A DNA stretch of 64,000 nt from Enoplosus armatus (Eukaryota; Chordata; Actinopteri; Centrarchiformes; Enoplosidae): NCBI RefSeq assembly GCF_043641665.1, contig NC_092186.1, positions 20,516,501 through 20,580,500 on the forward strand, in the 5' to 3' direction. The translations under genes and the position numbers were made by a program. Below are positions 32,061-50,900 of this stretch, piece by piece; position 1 is the first letter of the stretch; each line of letters opens with the position of its first letter. The notes beneath the pieces were generated by a model. It ran no database searches and was not told where the DNA came from. It was given only the letters and a program-made list of their open reading frames with translations.

Positions 32061-32819
32061 AAAGAGGGCATGGGCTTGGGTTAGACCAACTGAAATAACT
32101 TTCCCTTAAATAATTCATCTTCTTACTGGAACTTTTGTGGGTCCTCTTCAGCTGTGGGCTCATAAAATCACTTTTCATCCCCACTAGCTACAGCATTGCA
32201 TGAGGCAGCTGACTCAGAAGCCACAAAACCGTTAAGGGTGTGTGCTCATTCCAACATTTGCTGAGTCACATTATCTCCCAAACCCTTTTCTCTACTTGTA
32301 AATAATCACGCTGTACCATCAAAACAACAGGCAGACACTGCTGTGTAAACCCTGACACGAGTTGGACAAGCTTCAGTCTGACTGGTTGCAGCCTGAAACT
32401 CTTCCCCTTGTTCTTGGCCTCTCTCCAGTACTTTCCTTCACATCTTGCAACTGCAGAGCCCGTCGGGGCTATCTGGTACATTCCAAAAGAGAAAAACACA
32501 CCACAGGGAGGGAAGAGTGAGAGGCGGACACTGTTCGGCTCTCACGTAACAGACGTAACGCATGCTGCCAGAGTACAGTGGATTGTTTGGAGGAAATGAC
32601 TCCGCTGAGAGGAGGGACAATCCTGTAAGAGGATCAGGTTGCACCAGCCAATGAGGTCATTTCAGTGGTTGATGTTATTGGGGCAGATCTTTGCATCATG
32701 TTAGTTTATTAAGATGTATATTAACATGTCAGAATATTTGGTTGTTCCAGCTTTAATGGAGGGAAACTGGAAACAATATTTATGCTGATAGACATGCAGC
32801 TGAGCTGACTGACAGATTA

Positions 32820-33015
32820 TCAGTGGTGGAAAGTAACCAAGTACATTTACATACATACTTTACTTTATACTTTACTTTCTATTTTATGTTACTTAATACT
32901 TTTAAATTTCAGAGGGATATTGGATATATTAAATATATACCGCTCTGAAATCTGAAATACTTTAAGCAAATTTGGCTGATAAGACTTCAGTACTTTTACT
33001 TCAGTAAACATTGTA
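32820..33015. repeat. AGTA-rich dispersed repeat, copy 2
   Basis: Begins CAGTGGTGGAAAGTAACCAA and continues AGTACATTTAC...TACTTTTACTTCAGTAAAC, in the opposite orientation to the copy at 29115-29550. The right-hand part is replaced by the LINE-like tail that follows. Confidence 0.65.
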
Positions 33016-33049
33016 ATGCAGGACTATTATTATCATTTTTCTTATTATT

Positions 33050-33440
33050 GGCATCTCAATACTTCTTACACCACTGTAGCACCCGCAGCCTGTCCTCCTG
33101 CAGGGGTAATAAAGGAAAATGTCCCGTTGTATAACCAAGTTATATGTTATATTAACGTATTATATTACGTTATATTAACGTGTTATATTAACGTACATCA
33201 CCCCTGTCCCCCCTGCGTTACATTAACGCACGCATCACCTACCGGACACTTATCTGGACACTTTACTTATTTTGGTCACTGGTTTGTTATTTATCTTATC
33301 TTATTTTTATTTTTATTCCTTATTTTACCTTTTATATTCTACATATTTGTTGTCAAAACAATAGCACCTTCAGACCACGGCAAATTCCTTGTAATGTATG
33401 TTACTTGGCAATAAACAGTTTCTGATTCTGATTCTGTAAA
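33050..33440 (+). mobile_element. Probable LINE 3' end with TTCTGA tail
   Basis: The segment ends GGCAATAAACAGTTTCTGAT followed by two more TTCTGA-like units. An AATAAA just before a short terminal tandem repeat is typical of fish non-LTR retrotransposon 3' ends. An imperfect tandem repeat of TTATATTAACGT-type units lies at about 33140-33195. No RT motif is left, so the family assignment is tentative. Confidence 0.5.
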
Positions 33441-34791
33441 ATGTACTACTTAACTCCTTATGATTGTCACATGTTGTAGTGAGGTGTGTTTCCTGTGTTC
33501 AAGATTGCTGCTCATTATTAACATAATACAAACAATTGTGACTGATAACTGCCTCTAAATCTGACCAACAATGTTGTCCTCAAGCATATTCATGACTGTT
33601 GTTGACCCAATCATGCAAAGCCAGGCTCATTCAAAACAAAAACTCTCTGTTTTCATCACAGTACAGTCTGGCCTGTTTCTTATATAACCAGCTTAGTCGA
33701 ATCATTAACCCGAATCAGGTCTAGAAAGGGTTCACATCCCCTCTTCATGACTATAACTGGGACATTGGGCAGATTAGGATTTCAGTATTTCCTCATCACA
33801 GACAGGGTTTGGTGTCTGACGCCACCCAGTGGACAGTTTTACATACTGTCTCGTGAACATGTGCTGCCACCCTGAGTTAAGTCATGTGAGGTTCGAGTCT
33901 CGTGTGACCTTCAGCTGCCAAGAGTATCTCCAAGAAACACCTGCAGGTTTGACATCTGAGAACCTGCCTGGTGGCCCACGGCCCAAAGTGTGCACAGACA
34001 TATATGATAATCAGTCACCAGCAGGCCACTACTGTATTTAGCTCATGTCCAAATGTGTATATGACTTTTAAATGAATGGTGCAGAGCCACAATTCTATTA
34101 TCTAACGCCTGAAATGATCTTCAAATCATAAAAGTTACTCTCAGAAACGTATTTATCTCATTGCGATTTTAACATTTGTACATGATACTTTCTCTCCCTG
34201 AAAAACACACTAAATAACCGCACTGAATGTTCAGATGTGAGTGGTAAAACCGACTAAACTGTTTTTACTGTTTGACAGTTTTACAGACAAACCTGGGACA
34301 AAACAAATCAATAAATTAAGTTAGCCCAGTGCTATTAGCTCCAGAAAGAAAGAAAAGTCAGCGTTAATTTAAATACTGATTACCAAATCCAAATTATAAC
34401 AGAGTAAAGAATCATTTTAATGTAACAACATAGTCATTTTATAGACATACAGTAAGAAATCGTACTAATTTTAGATCATTTAGATGGACAGAAAGAGAGA
34501 AGCATCCTGGAATGATTGAGATTCAAATAAAATAGAAAAACATCAACACAAACATACACCTCTTAATACTGTGATAAAATGTTTGAAAACTTTTTTAAAA
34601 GGAACAAAACGCCTCATAAGACAAGGTTCTTGGTTAAAACCTACATTATGTGGCTAAAATAGATTACAGTACTTAAATATAAAAATAGACTCTTTTTGAA
34701 TTTGTCTGTTCTTTTAGTTTTTCTCCGCTGCAGTCTTCTAGATGGACGGATGAGTTTGTCCGGCGTGTGTCGACAGGTCACTTGTGCTCCC

Positions 34792-34821
34792 TCAGTGACA
34801 CATCCGAGAGGTCATCTCTTT
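34792..34821 (-). CDS. mob3a: mob3a terminal micro-coding exon (10 codons)
   Basis: CTGCAG|AAA GAG ATG ACC on the minus strand encodes KEMTSRMCH plus TGA, matching the invariant MOB3 C-terminus. It is too short for ORF scans and was found by following the phase-0 donor CTG|GTGAGT at 35689. Confidence 0.9.
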   Translation of the reverse strand, partial: KEMTSRMCH

Positions 34822-37748
34822 CTGCAGACACAATGCACACAGCACGGTGAGTTAGAGCAGTTAAGGAAAAACCTGTGCTTCTCGAAATGTTACCACACTG
34901 TAGGATACAGTAAGCAGATTCTTTAAATGTATTTGAAAGCTCATGTAGAAAAATATAATATTGACTGAAGAGAAACAGATATGGCTTTGCAAATAAAACC
35001 TGAAGCGCCAAGTAGACCACAACAAACACTTTTTATCTAGTGTTGTTGGGGCTGTGTTTACAAAGACTAGAAGGTGCTAGATGCAAAAAAAAAAGCAAAT
35101 AAAAAAAGTCTAAACATCCGCAGATTAATCTCCATTGTAAAAATCCACTTTATTGTCTAAGCTTTTGGTCACACAGGCCTTTGTTACAGCATGAGACATG
35201 CCAAACACACACAGAACAGTCTCTCACAAAAGGGTAGAGGGGCTATTAACAACCAACTATCAATTAACAAATAAATTGGGCTGTGCAGTTATTCAGCATG
35301 ACTGATTAATGTCTTTAAATAGAATTGTACCCTTGTAAAATCATGATTTCTAGCCATCCTGAAAACAATGAGCAGAACCTGAATTACACCTCTAATGAAA
35401 TGAAATCTCATATTCGTTTGGGAAACAAACATAAATGTGTCTTTGTATAAAATAACACTATAATCATATATGCAACAAAGGTGCCGTGTCAGGGTCCCCT
35501 TACACATAAGAGATTTTTGCCGGTGCTGCTTACATTCAGATTGCAAATGGCGGCAGCATCCTGTTTCACAAATGATTATCACTCGCAGTCCTACAGGGCT
35601 CAACAACCTTTATTCACATATTTTAAACATAATCTAATGTATTTTTGTATTCAGCTCCATATTAGATCCTATCATCTCTTTGACTCACCAGGGGCTCCAG
35701 CTCTTTGTGGTCCGTGAGGTTGAACTCAGTGACAAAGTAATAGAAATGCTTGTAGCAGGTATTGACGTGAGCCTCAGCCCCCATCTGGCTCACACGGTCA
35801 AAGTGGTGAATGTAGACGTGAACAAACACCCGGAACAGACGAGACAAAATCTTCTTAGCCACCTGCATGAAGGTCTTAGGGAAGGGAGTACCTGGGAGTC
35901 AAACAGATGGAGACAGGAGAACACCACGGTCAATCCAGGATGACCTTTTGCTATTTGCTTCACAGAAAGGAACACATTTGAAATGTTAATGTGTTTAATG
36001 CAGTGGTTATAGAATATTTTAGCCAACAACACTCAATGTGTTTCTTAACCTTATTTGTCCTCTGGAGGCCCTCAGGTTGGATACCAGCATGCTATCAATT
36101 CATACGTGAATGGAAAACCAACATGACTTGGTCTGGGGGACAAGCCTCTAAGCAAGTGATTAATTTAGTATGTCTTTTTGCTTTGACTAATTCAATAATA
36201 TTTCTGGAATCTGTTCCAGAGGACAGGCGCGTCAGAGGTCGTTTCTATTCATAGCCAACTGTACATTGTGTGACCCATTTTTAAATCCATTGCTTGGATG
36301 TTTCTGTAGTTAGTCAGATGCCGAGCCACAGCACAGGGCATGCACACAGCGACAGACTGAGATAATAGAAAGCCGAGAATGCCACAGAAGATTAGCTGAT
36401 AGCGTTTGCTATGTGCAACATTGTAGGTATTTTAATAAATGTGGCCTCGCAGATTGAATCTAAAACATCTTTTGGTTATCTGTCTTTTGAAAACAGATGC
36501 CTTCACCCTGCAATTTTATCTGTATCTCATTTTAATTTTCCTTTGTATTCATCACATGGCAATCATTAAAGCGGCTTTTTCTGGTCTTTTATGTGACAAG
36601 TGCTGAAATGGTTATCCATTGAAAGACAGATTAATTGTTTTAAGAAATTTAAGACGTAAAAATGCAGCAGTGGTTCCCAACCTTTTTGGCATGTGACCCC
36701 TTAAAACAAAAAAATCTTAACTTGTAACCCTTTGTCATCTGTCCCTGTGTTACTGGAATCATTTTGAGTCCCCCAAAATCCAAACAATTCAGTGCTTTAC
36801 AAAACAAGGATTCATTAGAGGGAAATCTACGTCTGCTTTCCTCTTTTGTTAATCATCTTGCGATCCCTCGAGTTTATCTTGTGACAGGTTGGAAACCACT
36901 GGGTTACAGCATCTCAACTGTGAGAAATGGCTGCTTCTGTCTGTTTTATACCATTAATTGAACACCACTGGGGGTTTGTTCAGACAAAATCATAAGACAG
37001 CTCTTGAGCTTTTGTGATTTTGGATGGGCACTGATCATTACTTGGTGACGTTTTATGGAGCCGATAATGAATTGAAATAGCTTAATTGACAAAGTAATGG
37101 CTGGTGCCTGCCCTACTTGTGACGCCTACACCTATGAATGGGTGGTGACTTGGTTAGCACACAGGCAGAGTTCACTACCTGACCTGACCCTTTACTGTAG
37201 GACTTCTTGAATGTTAACATGTTAACCCAGCTAAGATAAAGTTTCTTATACTGGAAACACTCTTTTAGAAAACACAAAAAAAACAAAATGTCTGAGAGAT
37301 TAAGGATCTATATCTAATCTCAACACTTACCGACGTTGGTGGGAAAGATGTTCTCATTGTTGATCTGTACCTCAATCCAATCCATGAGCAGGCTCATGTA
37401 TTTGGGGGCAGACAGCGCCGTTGGCCTCTTGTACTTGTGCTCGTCCTGCCATCGGTATTCGTACTTAGGCCCACCGGACATGACGGGGCAGGTTTGATCG
37501 GTGCAGGAGTCGCTGATGGTGCCGTAGATGAGGTTGATGCGGTTGAAGAAGTCGACCACGTGGACGGCCACCCAGTCGTTGAGGTCCTCACCGTGGGGCA
37601 GCTGCACGGCCTGCTTCAGGTCCAGCCCTGCGTTCAGAGACGCCTGGGCCTTCTTGTGCAGATCGAAGCGCTGCGTCCCGGGCTCAAACTTGCGCTTGGG
37701 CCGGAATGTCCTGTCTTTGTTGAAGACTTGTTTCAGCGCCATGGACAT
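34792..37748 (-). CDS. mob3a: MOB kinase activator 3A
   Basis: Three exons join in phase: 37748-37331, 35891-35689 and 34821-34792, for 216 aa (human MOB3A 217). MOB proteins are small zinc-binding adaptors that bind NDR/LATS or MST-type kinases in Hippo-related signalling; class 3 members lack a settled kinase partner. Seen: start [20 protein letters not shown], then [20 protein letters not shown], the [19 protein letters not shown] segment with the Cys pair, and [20 protein letters not shown] with the His pair completing the zinc site. The last exon gives KEMTSRMCH and stop. MOB3A rather than 3B/3C is chosen because mknk2 is the neighbour, as in human 19p13.3; protein similarity to MOB3B is also high. 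Confidence 0.93.
36668..36901. mobile_element. hAT-like MITE in mob3a intron
   Basis: Starts CAGTGGTTCCCAACCT (36668-36683) and ends AGGTTGGAAACCACTG (36886-36901); the ends are inverted repeats with one mismatch. Only about half of the flanking 8 bp match, so the target duplication is weak or decayed. Related GTTCCCAAC phrases occur near 41810, 42645 and 46142. Confidence 0.75.
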
Positions 37749-38019
37749 GGTTGCATGGGGTGCTGGCGGGCGATTTGTTTGAATGCTTCTGGTGAATTAT
37801 TTACTGTTGAAGTGGAAGCAGTCAAAAGGTTGTGTCAACAACCAGTGCAGAGTTTTTGTTATGGACTGGTCTTTTGGTACTTGTTTCGACTCAGCCTGTG
37901 ATCCTGCATATGATAAAAGGAGAGAAAGAAAGACAAGGAGTTTGATTAATAGATGTACATTTTCACTGAAATGCATACACTTTGTCAATGTATTCCTTAT
38001 ATTTGACGAAATATTAAAA

Positions 38020-38360
38020 ACTATGGCTGCAACCAAAAACCCATTTACAAATGACTCTCCTGTCTCTTCTGATTCTGATTTGATCAATTACTCTTCTGAC
38101 TATCTTATCAGTTAATCATTTAATTGTTTGGTTTACCAGTCTGTCAGCAAATAAAGGCAAAAGTCCATCACAATTCTCCAGAGTCCAAGACCTTAATAGA
38201 GTCAACCTAATATCACAAAAGCAGAAATCTTCACAATTAAGAAGCCTGAACTGGGTCATGTTTGTTTGTTTTAAGCTTTAAAAATGACTTAAATGATTAA
38301 TTAATTATAGAAATAGGTCTGCTGATCTACTAATCAATTAATTAATCTTTTCAGCTCTAT
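38020..38360. repeat. Interspersed AT-rich repeat in mob3a intron 1
   Basis: ACTATGGCTGCAACCAAAAA...ATTAATCTTTTCAGCTCTAT resembles the GCTGCAACTA family at 4200 and 31798, with related ends in opposite sense (ggctgcaac / cagctct). Boundaries are approximate. Confidence 0.5.
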
Positions 38361-39296
38361 TACAATCTCCCACGCTTATTAAACATGTAATACACCAGAG
38401 TTGACTGGGAAATTACATAACAACAGCGTCTGTGTCCCAGTTTTTGCATTGTCTTGGGCCTAAAGTTGCATGCAGAGATGTGGCAAAGGATAAGCCCCTC
38501 ACCCACCTTCTTAAGCAAATATAAATCTTAAATTCATACTGTTAATCTTGAGAAGTGGCATTAAAAAAAAAGATGGAGGTCATGTCAAGATGAAGCCATA
38601 AATGTATGGTACAAAAACATAAATAAATGTGAAACTATGTTTGAATCAAAAGGTTTATGTCTAACGATTAGCAACAAATACAGGACATTTTACTTTGTAA
38701 TTTACTTTTATTATTTAATCTACCACTAAATGGTGAGCAAAGTGAGGAGGCCTGAATTCACCCTTTGCCTTAAATCATCTCAGGTAAACGACAAGTCTGA
38801 ACAGTGACAGCAGACTTGCATTAAAGATGAAACATCGTCTTAAAGTGAACATGAGTCATTTCCTCTTTCAGGCACTAATTCCGCCGTGAACCCAGGAATC
38901 TGCGGAATGACAATAAAACGAAGTCAAGCCGCCTGTTACTAATATAACAGGGCATTAGTGGGTTTATTTAGACCTCCATCTAAACATCTGCACCATCATC
39001 TTCATAATAATGCGGGCTTTAAATCGTTTTAAGCACACTTTAAAAGATAAAAGCCAGAGATTAAACAGCAGGGCACATGACGACTGTACGAAGTTTATTC
39101 GTGACGTGACTAGCTAACTCGGTCGGACTTGTTGCTTTCAGCTAAAAAAGCCCGAACGTGACAGGACGAACACACGTTATTCATAGTTAATTCACATCCC
39201 TACTGGAATAAAAGCGTCTTAAAACATTCATTATATCAGACGGATGATCAAACGGTGACGAAATCGCACAGTTGAAAGCCACTTTCACGAACTTAC

Positions 39297-39480
39297 TTGT
39301 TCCGCCTTCCAGTTCCGTCAGTTTCCTTCGATCTTTTATCGAATATTACCTGGTTACCGATCGATAGCTTTACGTCAACAACATGCACGGACTACATTAT
39401 GGATACATGTTGCGAGAATGTTGTAGAATTCATGTTAATTCAATAAACATGTCAATATAGAAACTAACGTCTGACTCCTC
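39297..39480 (-). promoter_or_regulatory. Likely mob3a first exon and promoter
   Basis: The minus strand has GGCGGAACAA|GTAAGT, a good donor at 39297/39296, about 1.5 kb upstream of the coding exon, inside a locally CpG-rich patch. An ETS-like CTTCCGGT occurs at 39531. The exact start and the acceptor of exon 2 (near 37804 or near 37910) are not resolved. Confidence 0.45.
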
Positions 39481-39649
39481 CCTACGAAACGAAAAGTATA
39501 CCAGAGTCAGGTTAGAGTCGCTGATGGCAACTTCCGGTCAGAACCTTCAAAGTGCTGTTTTGACCGATGTAATGTAACGTGACCAAACTGAAGACACATG
39601 GTCAAGCATGGTTTCACTATTTTAAATAGTTTCATATACTGCGGGGTAA

Positions 39650-40135
39650 CTTGTGAATTTGCCCCCAGGGGTCAATAAAGTCTTATCTTAACCTATAATA
39701 ATACTTCAGGGTGTATCTTTATGATAATATTTTGTAATATCAATCTGAATCTGCAAAGGAACTTGTAACTCAAGTTATCAAATACATGTAGTGGAGTAAA
39801 AAGTACAAAGTTTCCCTCCGAAATGTAGTGAAGTTTAAAGTAGTAGAAAATGGGAATACTCAAGTTAAATACAAGTACCTCAAATTTGTACGTAAGTACA
39901 GTTACAGTAATTGAATAAATGTACTTAGTTACTTTGGATTTTTAGTCATTTTATTGTATCATTTTGTCAAATGTCAGGGATTTTAGTTATGATTTAACAC
40001 TGTATCTGTATGTTTCACTTCAAATTAATTACTTGAGTACATTTTACTTCTAATACTTTTACTTAAGTAAAACACGAAACACGAAAGCAGGACTTTAACT
40101 TCCACTACAATTAAGATTTCATTCCACCACTGCCC
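39650..40135. repeat. LINE/SINE-like tail next to AGTA-rich repeat, copy 3
   Basis: CCCCAGGGGTCAATAAAGTCTTATCTTA at about 39663-39690 looks like a retroposon 3' end. From about 39755 it is followed by AGTA-rich sequence (AAATACATGTAGTGGAGTAAAAAGTAC...CATTCCACCACTGCCC) of the family at 29115. Confidence 0.55.
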
Positions 40136-40960
40136 ATGAATGCAAAATGCCATTGCGTAAGCCTCGTTTTTTTTCTTCGAAAACTTTACGCCATTATTTT
40201 GAAGACTAATTCCTCAACTTCCGGTCTCGTGTGCCCTTCAGTGTTGCCTGGCAGCTCAGAGGTACTTCCTTTGACACAGTTTGTCAGTAAATGGCTGGGG
40301 GCTGCCTGACTAACCGCATATATTTTATAACACAGTCATAATAAACCATAATACATCATGTTTTAATTATTGACAGGAAAACCAAAGGAAATATCTGCAT
40401 TAAAGCTGTCTAAGTGATTCAAGATTTTAGACCTTAAACTATTCACAGCCCTTTGCCATAATATGTATCACAACATATATTGCCCCTTTAAACTACTGGT
40501 TATTTACACTGATTATTTTTTTACTTAGTATTGTACAGAAACATCATAAAGGGCTATATTTCTTTCCAAAATGTAGAAAACTCTGCTAATCTTTTATTTT
40601 GGGAGAATATTTTAGGTAAGACTGCATAAAATCATCAATTTGTATCATTACTAAACTGTAAACTTTGTGTGGAAGTAAACCAAAATATTATCTTATGTAC
40701 AAATAACATTTAAGTGACATCTTTGAACTTATAGTTTATTTGGCATAAAAAAATCGACAAACTCCTCTTAGGTGGTGGGAGATACAGTGAAAAAAACAAC
40801 TGGTGCATATACCACGTACACCCATCATACTCCAAATACCAGAATATAAAATGAGTTTGTTCATCAGTGTAAAGACGTCAACACTTAACATTCAAACCAC
40901 GACAGACAGACAGTCCTCCTTACATGGCTGACACACTGAAGTCCAATTTACAAATGCACA

Positions 40961-40966
40961 TTTATT
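40961..40966 (-). terminator. Candidate zap70 polyadenylation signal
   Basis: TTTATT on plus gives AATAAA, 141 nt beyond the zap70 stop. A second possible signal lies near 40737. Confidence 0.55.
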
Positions 40967-41106
40967 GTCACTGAGGCCTGTTTAGCTGTCTGTACTGTTC
41001 TGGTCAGTGTGCACCGTTCATAAAAAGCTCTTTGTTTTGGTTGTTTAATGGCCAGTTGAAAGGATGCTTTGTGCAGCACTGGGACAGAATGAGCCTTGTT
41101 TCCTAT

Positions 41107-48089
<6,983 letters not shown>

Positions 48090-48390
48090 GGTGAGACCTG
48101 GGAGAGAGGAACTGGACTTTGGCTTGGAGTCCTGGATGTAGATGGTGGAAAAGAACTAGAGAGACAAGAAAGGGAAAGCATTTGTAAAAGGCTGAACGTT
48201 TTTAGGAATATGCTGATTCAGTAGCCTAATGTGTGACCTGAACACTCAGATTTAAATCCAGTGTGTGACCTCTGACCTTTCAGCCTTTTTGCCCCCACCT
48301 CCCCTCCACTGTCTGCTCAACCAATCTTAACTTCTCATCTATTAAATTACGAAACAGCTGAGAAAATACAGTTTGAGAACCTCACCTCAC

Positions 48391-48650
48391 CTCCTCTTCT
48401 CCTCGTCCTCGTTACACCGAGGGAAAGTATATAGTTTACAATGTTTGTTCAGCACTGTCAGCTCTACACAGGCGAGCTGTGAGGTGTCATATGTCTGGAT
48501 GAGATATTTAGCAAGAAGCACCCACACTTTGAGACTGCGTCAAGCTTGCAGATTAACACACTGGTGACAAAAGCCACAACAGGAAGTTACAGTCCGCCCT
48601 CATAGCCTCCTTTCTCCAGCATCTCGCTCTTCCGTTGAACAGGTGCTTTT
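48391..48650 (-). promoter_or_regulatory. Likely zap70 first non-coding exon and promoter
   Basis: The minus strand reads ACGAGGAGAAGAGGAG|GTGAGGTGAGG, a plausible donor at 48391, which could splice to the leader before the ATG at 48089. Upstream, at about 48580-48590, is ACAGGAAGTT, an ETS-type site common in lymphoid promoters. No transcript evidence is available. Confidence 0.4.
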
Positions 48651-50539
48651 TTCGGTTCTAGATCATTCCCTCTGCTTTAGAAACTCAAGTTTGTAAGTTT
48701 TCCTCTACGGGAGGAAAACTTTTTGGGGAGAGTTTACCTCAGCACATCGTTAAAACAACTACTGTTTGCACAACCAGTAATGTGACGCGTCTGTTGGGAG
48801 TCTGATGAAGTGAAGACATGAAGATAAGATTACAATCAGGTTTTGACTGCAGTGTGGAACGGTTTTGTGTTGGCAGGTGGAAAATGCCTGTTGGAGAAAC
48901 TAGACAGAGATCATAATACGTCAGCACACATCAGCTCACAATACGCACAATATGCAGACATACTCGTAATAAGGCTTGAGATTTATAATAATCACATGAA
49001 ACTACAAAGAAATAAGAGGAAAAAATAAAATGTCAGAGATTAGCCAGATTGACAATCAAGTTTAAGCTAAAACCACTTCTACCACCGTGTGTATCAGCCA
49101 TTTATGCCAATCTTGACTTTGTCTTCCTGTTAGATTTTACAATCTCCATCAGTTTCCAGCCTTACTGTGAATGGAAAAGCTCAGAAAACTGCACTCACAT
49201 TTATTCTATGGAACCTGAACAGTTTTTTAAATAAGTATACTTATAACAATTTTACACTTCACGTTGTGAATTCATAGAGAGAGAAAGAGTGTGAAAACCT
49301 CAGCTTCCTGGCTACATACCTACGTTGTCGCCCACATCCACAGTGGACAACTGAGCAGAAACATATAGTTGCCACAAGACATAAGACTCCACTGTGGCTT
49401 GACCCCCCCTCTCACCACAACAAAGGCCTCCAGGCCCTACAGCGTGGACAGAGGGACACCCCACACGTCTAGATACGTGATACAATATCACAACAATGCA
49501 TGAGTGCTTCATAAACTACACCCAAACCTATCTGTATGGTGTTTCTAAAGGATATTTTAATCAGTACAGTTCGGTTTAGGCAAATGTACTTTGTTTGGGT
49601 TCTTCTCAGCATCTTATGTTAAGGTCAAATTGTGGCTTAAGGCAACTTTTTGACTTTATTTAAATTCCCAGCAAACACTGAGCAACATACAGTAGATAAC
49701 ACCGTGAAAAATGTTTCCATCAGTTTGAAATTCATCACCAACTACTGTGATATTACTTGAACAGACTGAAAGAGAAAGTGAATTTAATTACATACCAACG
49801 AACCCTCCTAACACACCATGACAAGAATATTGGCCACACTGCTGTAATTTATGATACAACTAAACTAACCAAAATATTGACTGTTTTCTAACAAGACATA
49901 AAACCTTCCAACAACAATAGCGGCCAAGTCGTTTCTTAGCTCATGTTATTTTTAAAATGTGATTTTTTTTTTGCTATGGCTTTTCTACTTTACTTGTATA
50001 TTATGAACCACAAAAGCAAAGAGTAGAGAGAGATGAGGTGACACATGACACAGTTCCTCAGCCAGCTTTGAACCCACAGTGTTGCGTGGTATCTTTCATA
50101 CCGAGGCTGGGGCAGTTTTCATCAAACGATACTTTATAGGACAGAAACTAGCTGAATGCAATGTATAAACCTAAAAACATACTTTTGTAAATGAGGTATT
50201 GCAGAGTAAGCAGATAGTGACCCAGTGAGCAGTGGAAAAAGTCATATGAGTCACCCTGTTTTCAACAATGGGAGGAGTACATAAGTGACTAAACGCAAAT
50301 GCTGCTCAGTGTTTTCCACAGAGAAGAAGAGGGGGTGACTTTTTTTCCGGCATGGTTTAGGTCCCCTGAGACCCCAAAGTAAATGTAAATAAATACAAAG
50401 CAAAAAAACCTGATCAAGTTTGTCATCTGGTTAAACTTTTCAATTCTGGAGAGAAGTGACTGTTCCAGGTCAATCAATTTTGATGTCAAGCATGAAGAAC
50501 TGAGTGAAACCAAACACAAGAGCGAATACAGTATAACAA

Positions 50540-50900
50540 AGTATAACAAGAACTAACATATCACAATACTAACATGCAGATGTTCACCATCTCGGTGTAG
50601 TGTGTTAGTATGCAAACATTTGCTAATTAGCATGAAGCACAAGCTTAGGCTGATGGGAATGACATTGGTTTTGATCATAAACAATAAAGTTAGAAGTCAA
50701 ATGTTTACCTGCTGATGGAGCAAGAGGAAAAATCAGGGGATTCCCAAAGTCAACAGGATTCATCCTCTGGGGACCATGAATGTCTGTACACAATTTCATG
50801 GCAATCCGTCCAATAATTGTTGAGATATTTTAGTCTGGACGAAAGTGGTGGACTGGCTGACTCACAGACGCCTAGAGCCGCTAGCATGGCTAAAAATGTC
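50540..50900. repeat. Dispersed fish-type repeat ending GCTAGCATGGCTAAAAA
   Basis: Contains CCATGAATGTCTGTACACAA, TTTCATGGCAATCCGTCCAA and GCCGCTAGCATGGCTAAAAA, phrases I recognise as belonging to a very common percomorph-type repeat. Non-coding; boundaries are approximate. Confidence 0.6.

Larger units (their letters stand above)
28250..34450. other. Spacer between mob3a and mknk2, repeats only
   Basis: No gene with recognisable homology was found. It holds AGTA-rich repeats (29115-29550, 32820-33015), a GTT microsatellite, a GCTGCAACTA-type repeat (31798-32060) and a LINE-like 3' tail (33050-33440). The mob3a 3' UTR should occupy part of its right edge, but no convincing poly(A) signal was chosen. 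Confidence 0.55.

Noticed and set aside
35145..35160. AATAAA on the minus strand inside mob3a intron 3 as the gene's poly(A) site
   Set aside because: The conserved terminal exon at 34792-34821 lies beyond it, so at most it would be a minor intronic site.
37437..37901. 154-codon plus-strand frame opposite mob3a exon 1
   Set aside because: It is antisense to a conserved coding exon; its length comes from the GC-rich codons of mob3a.
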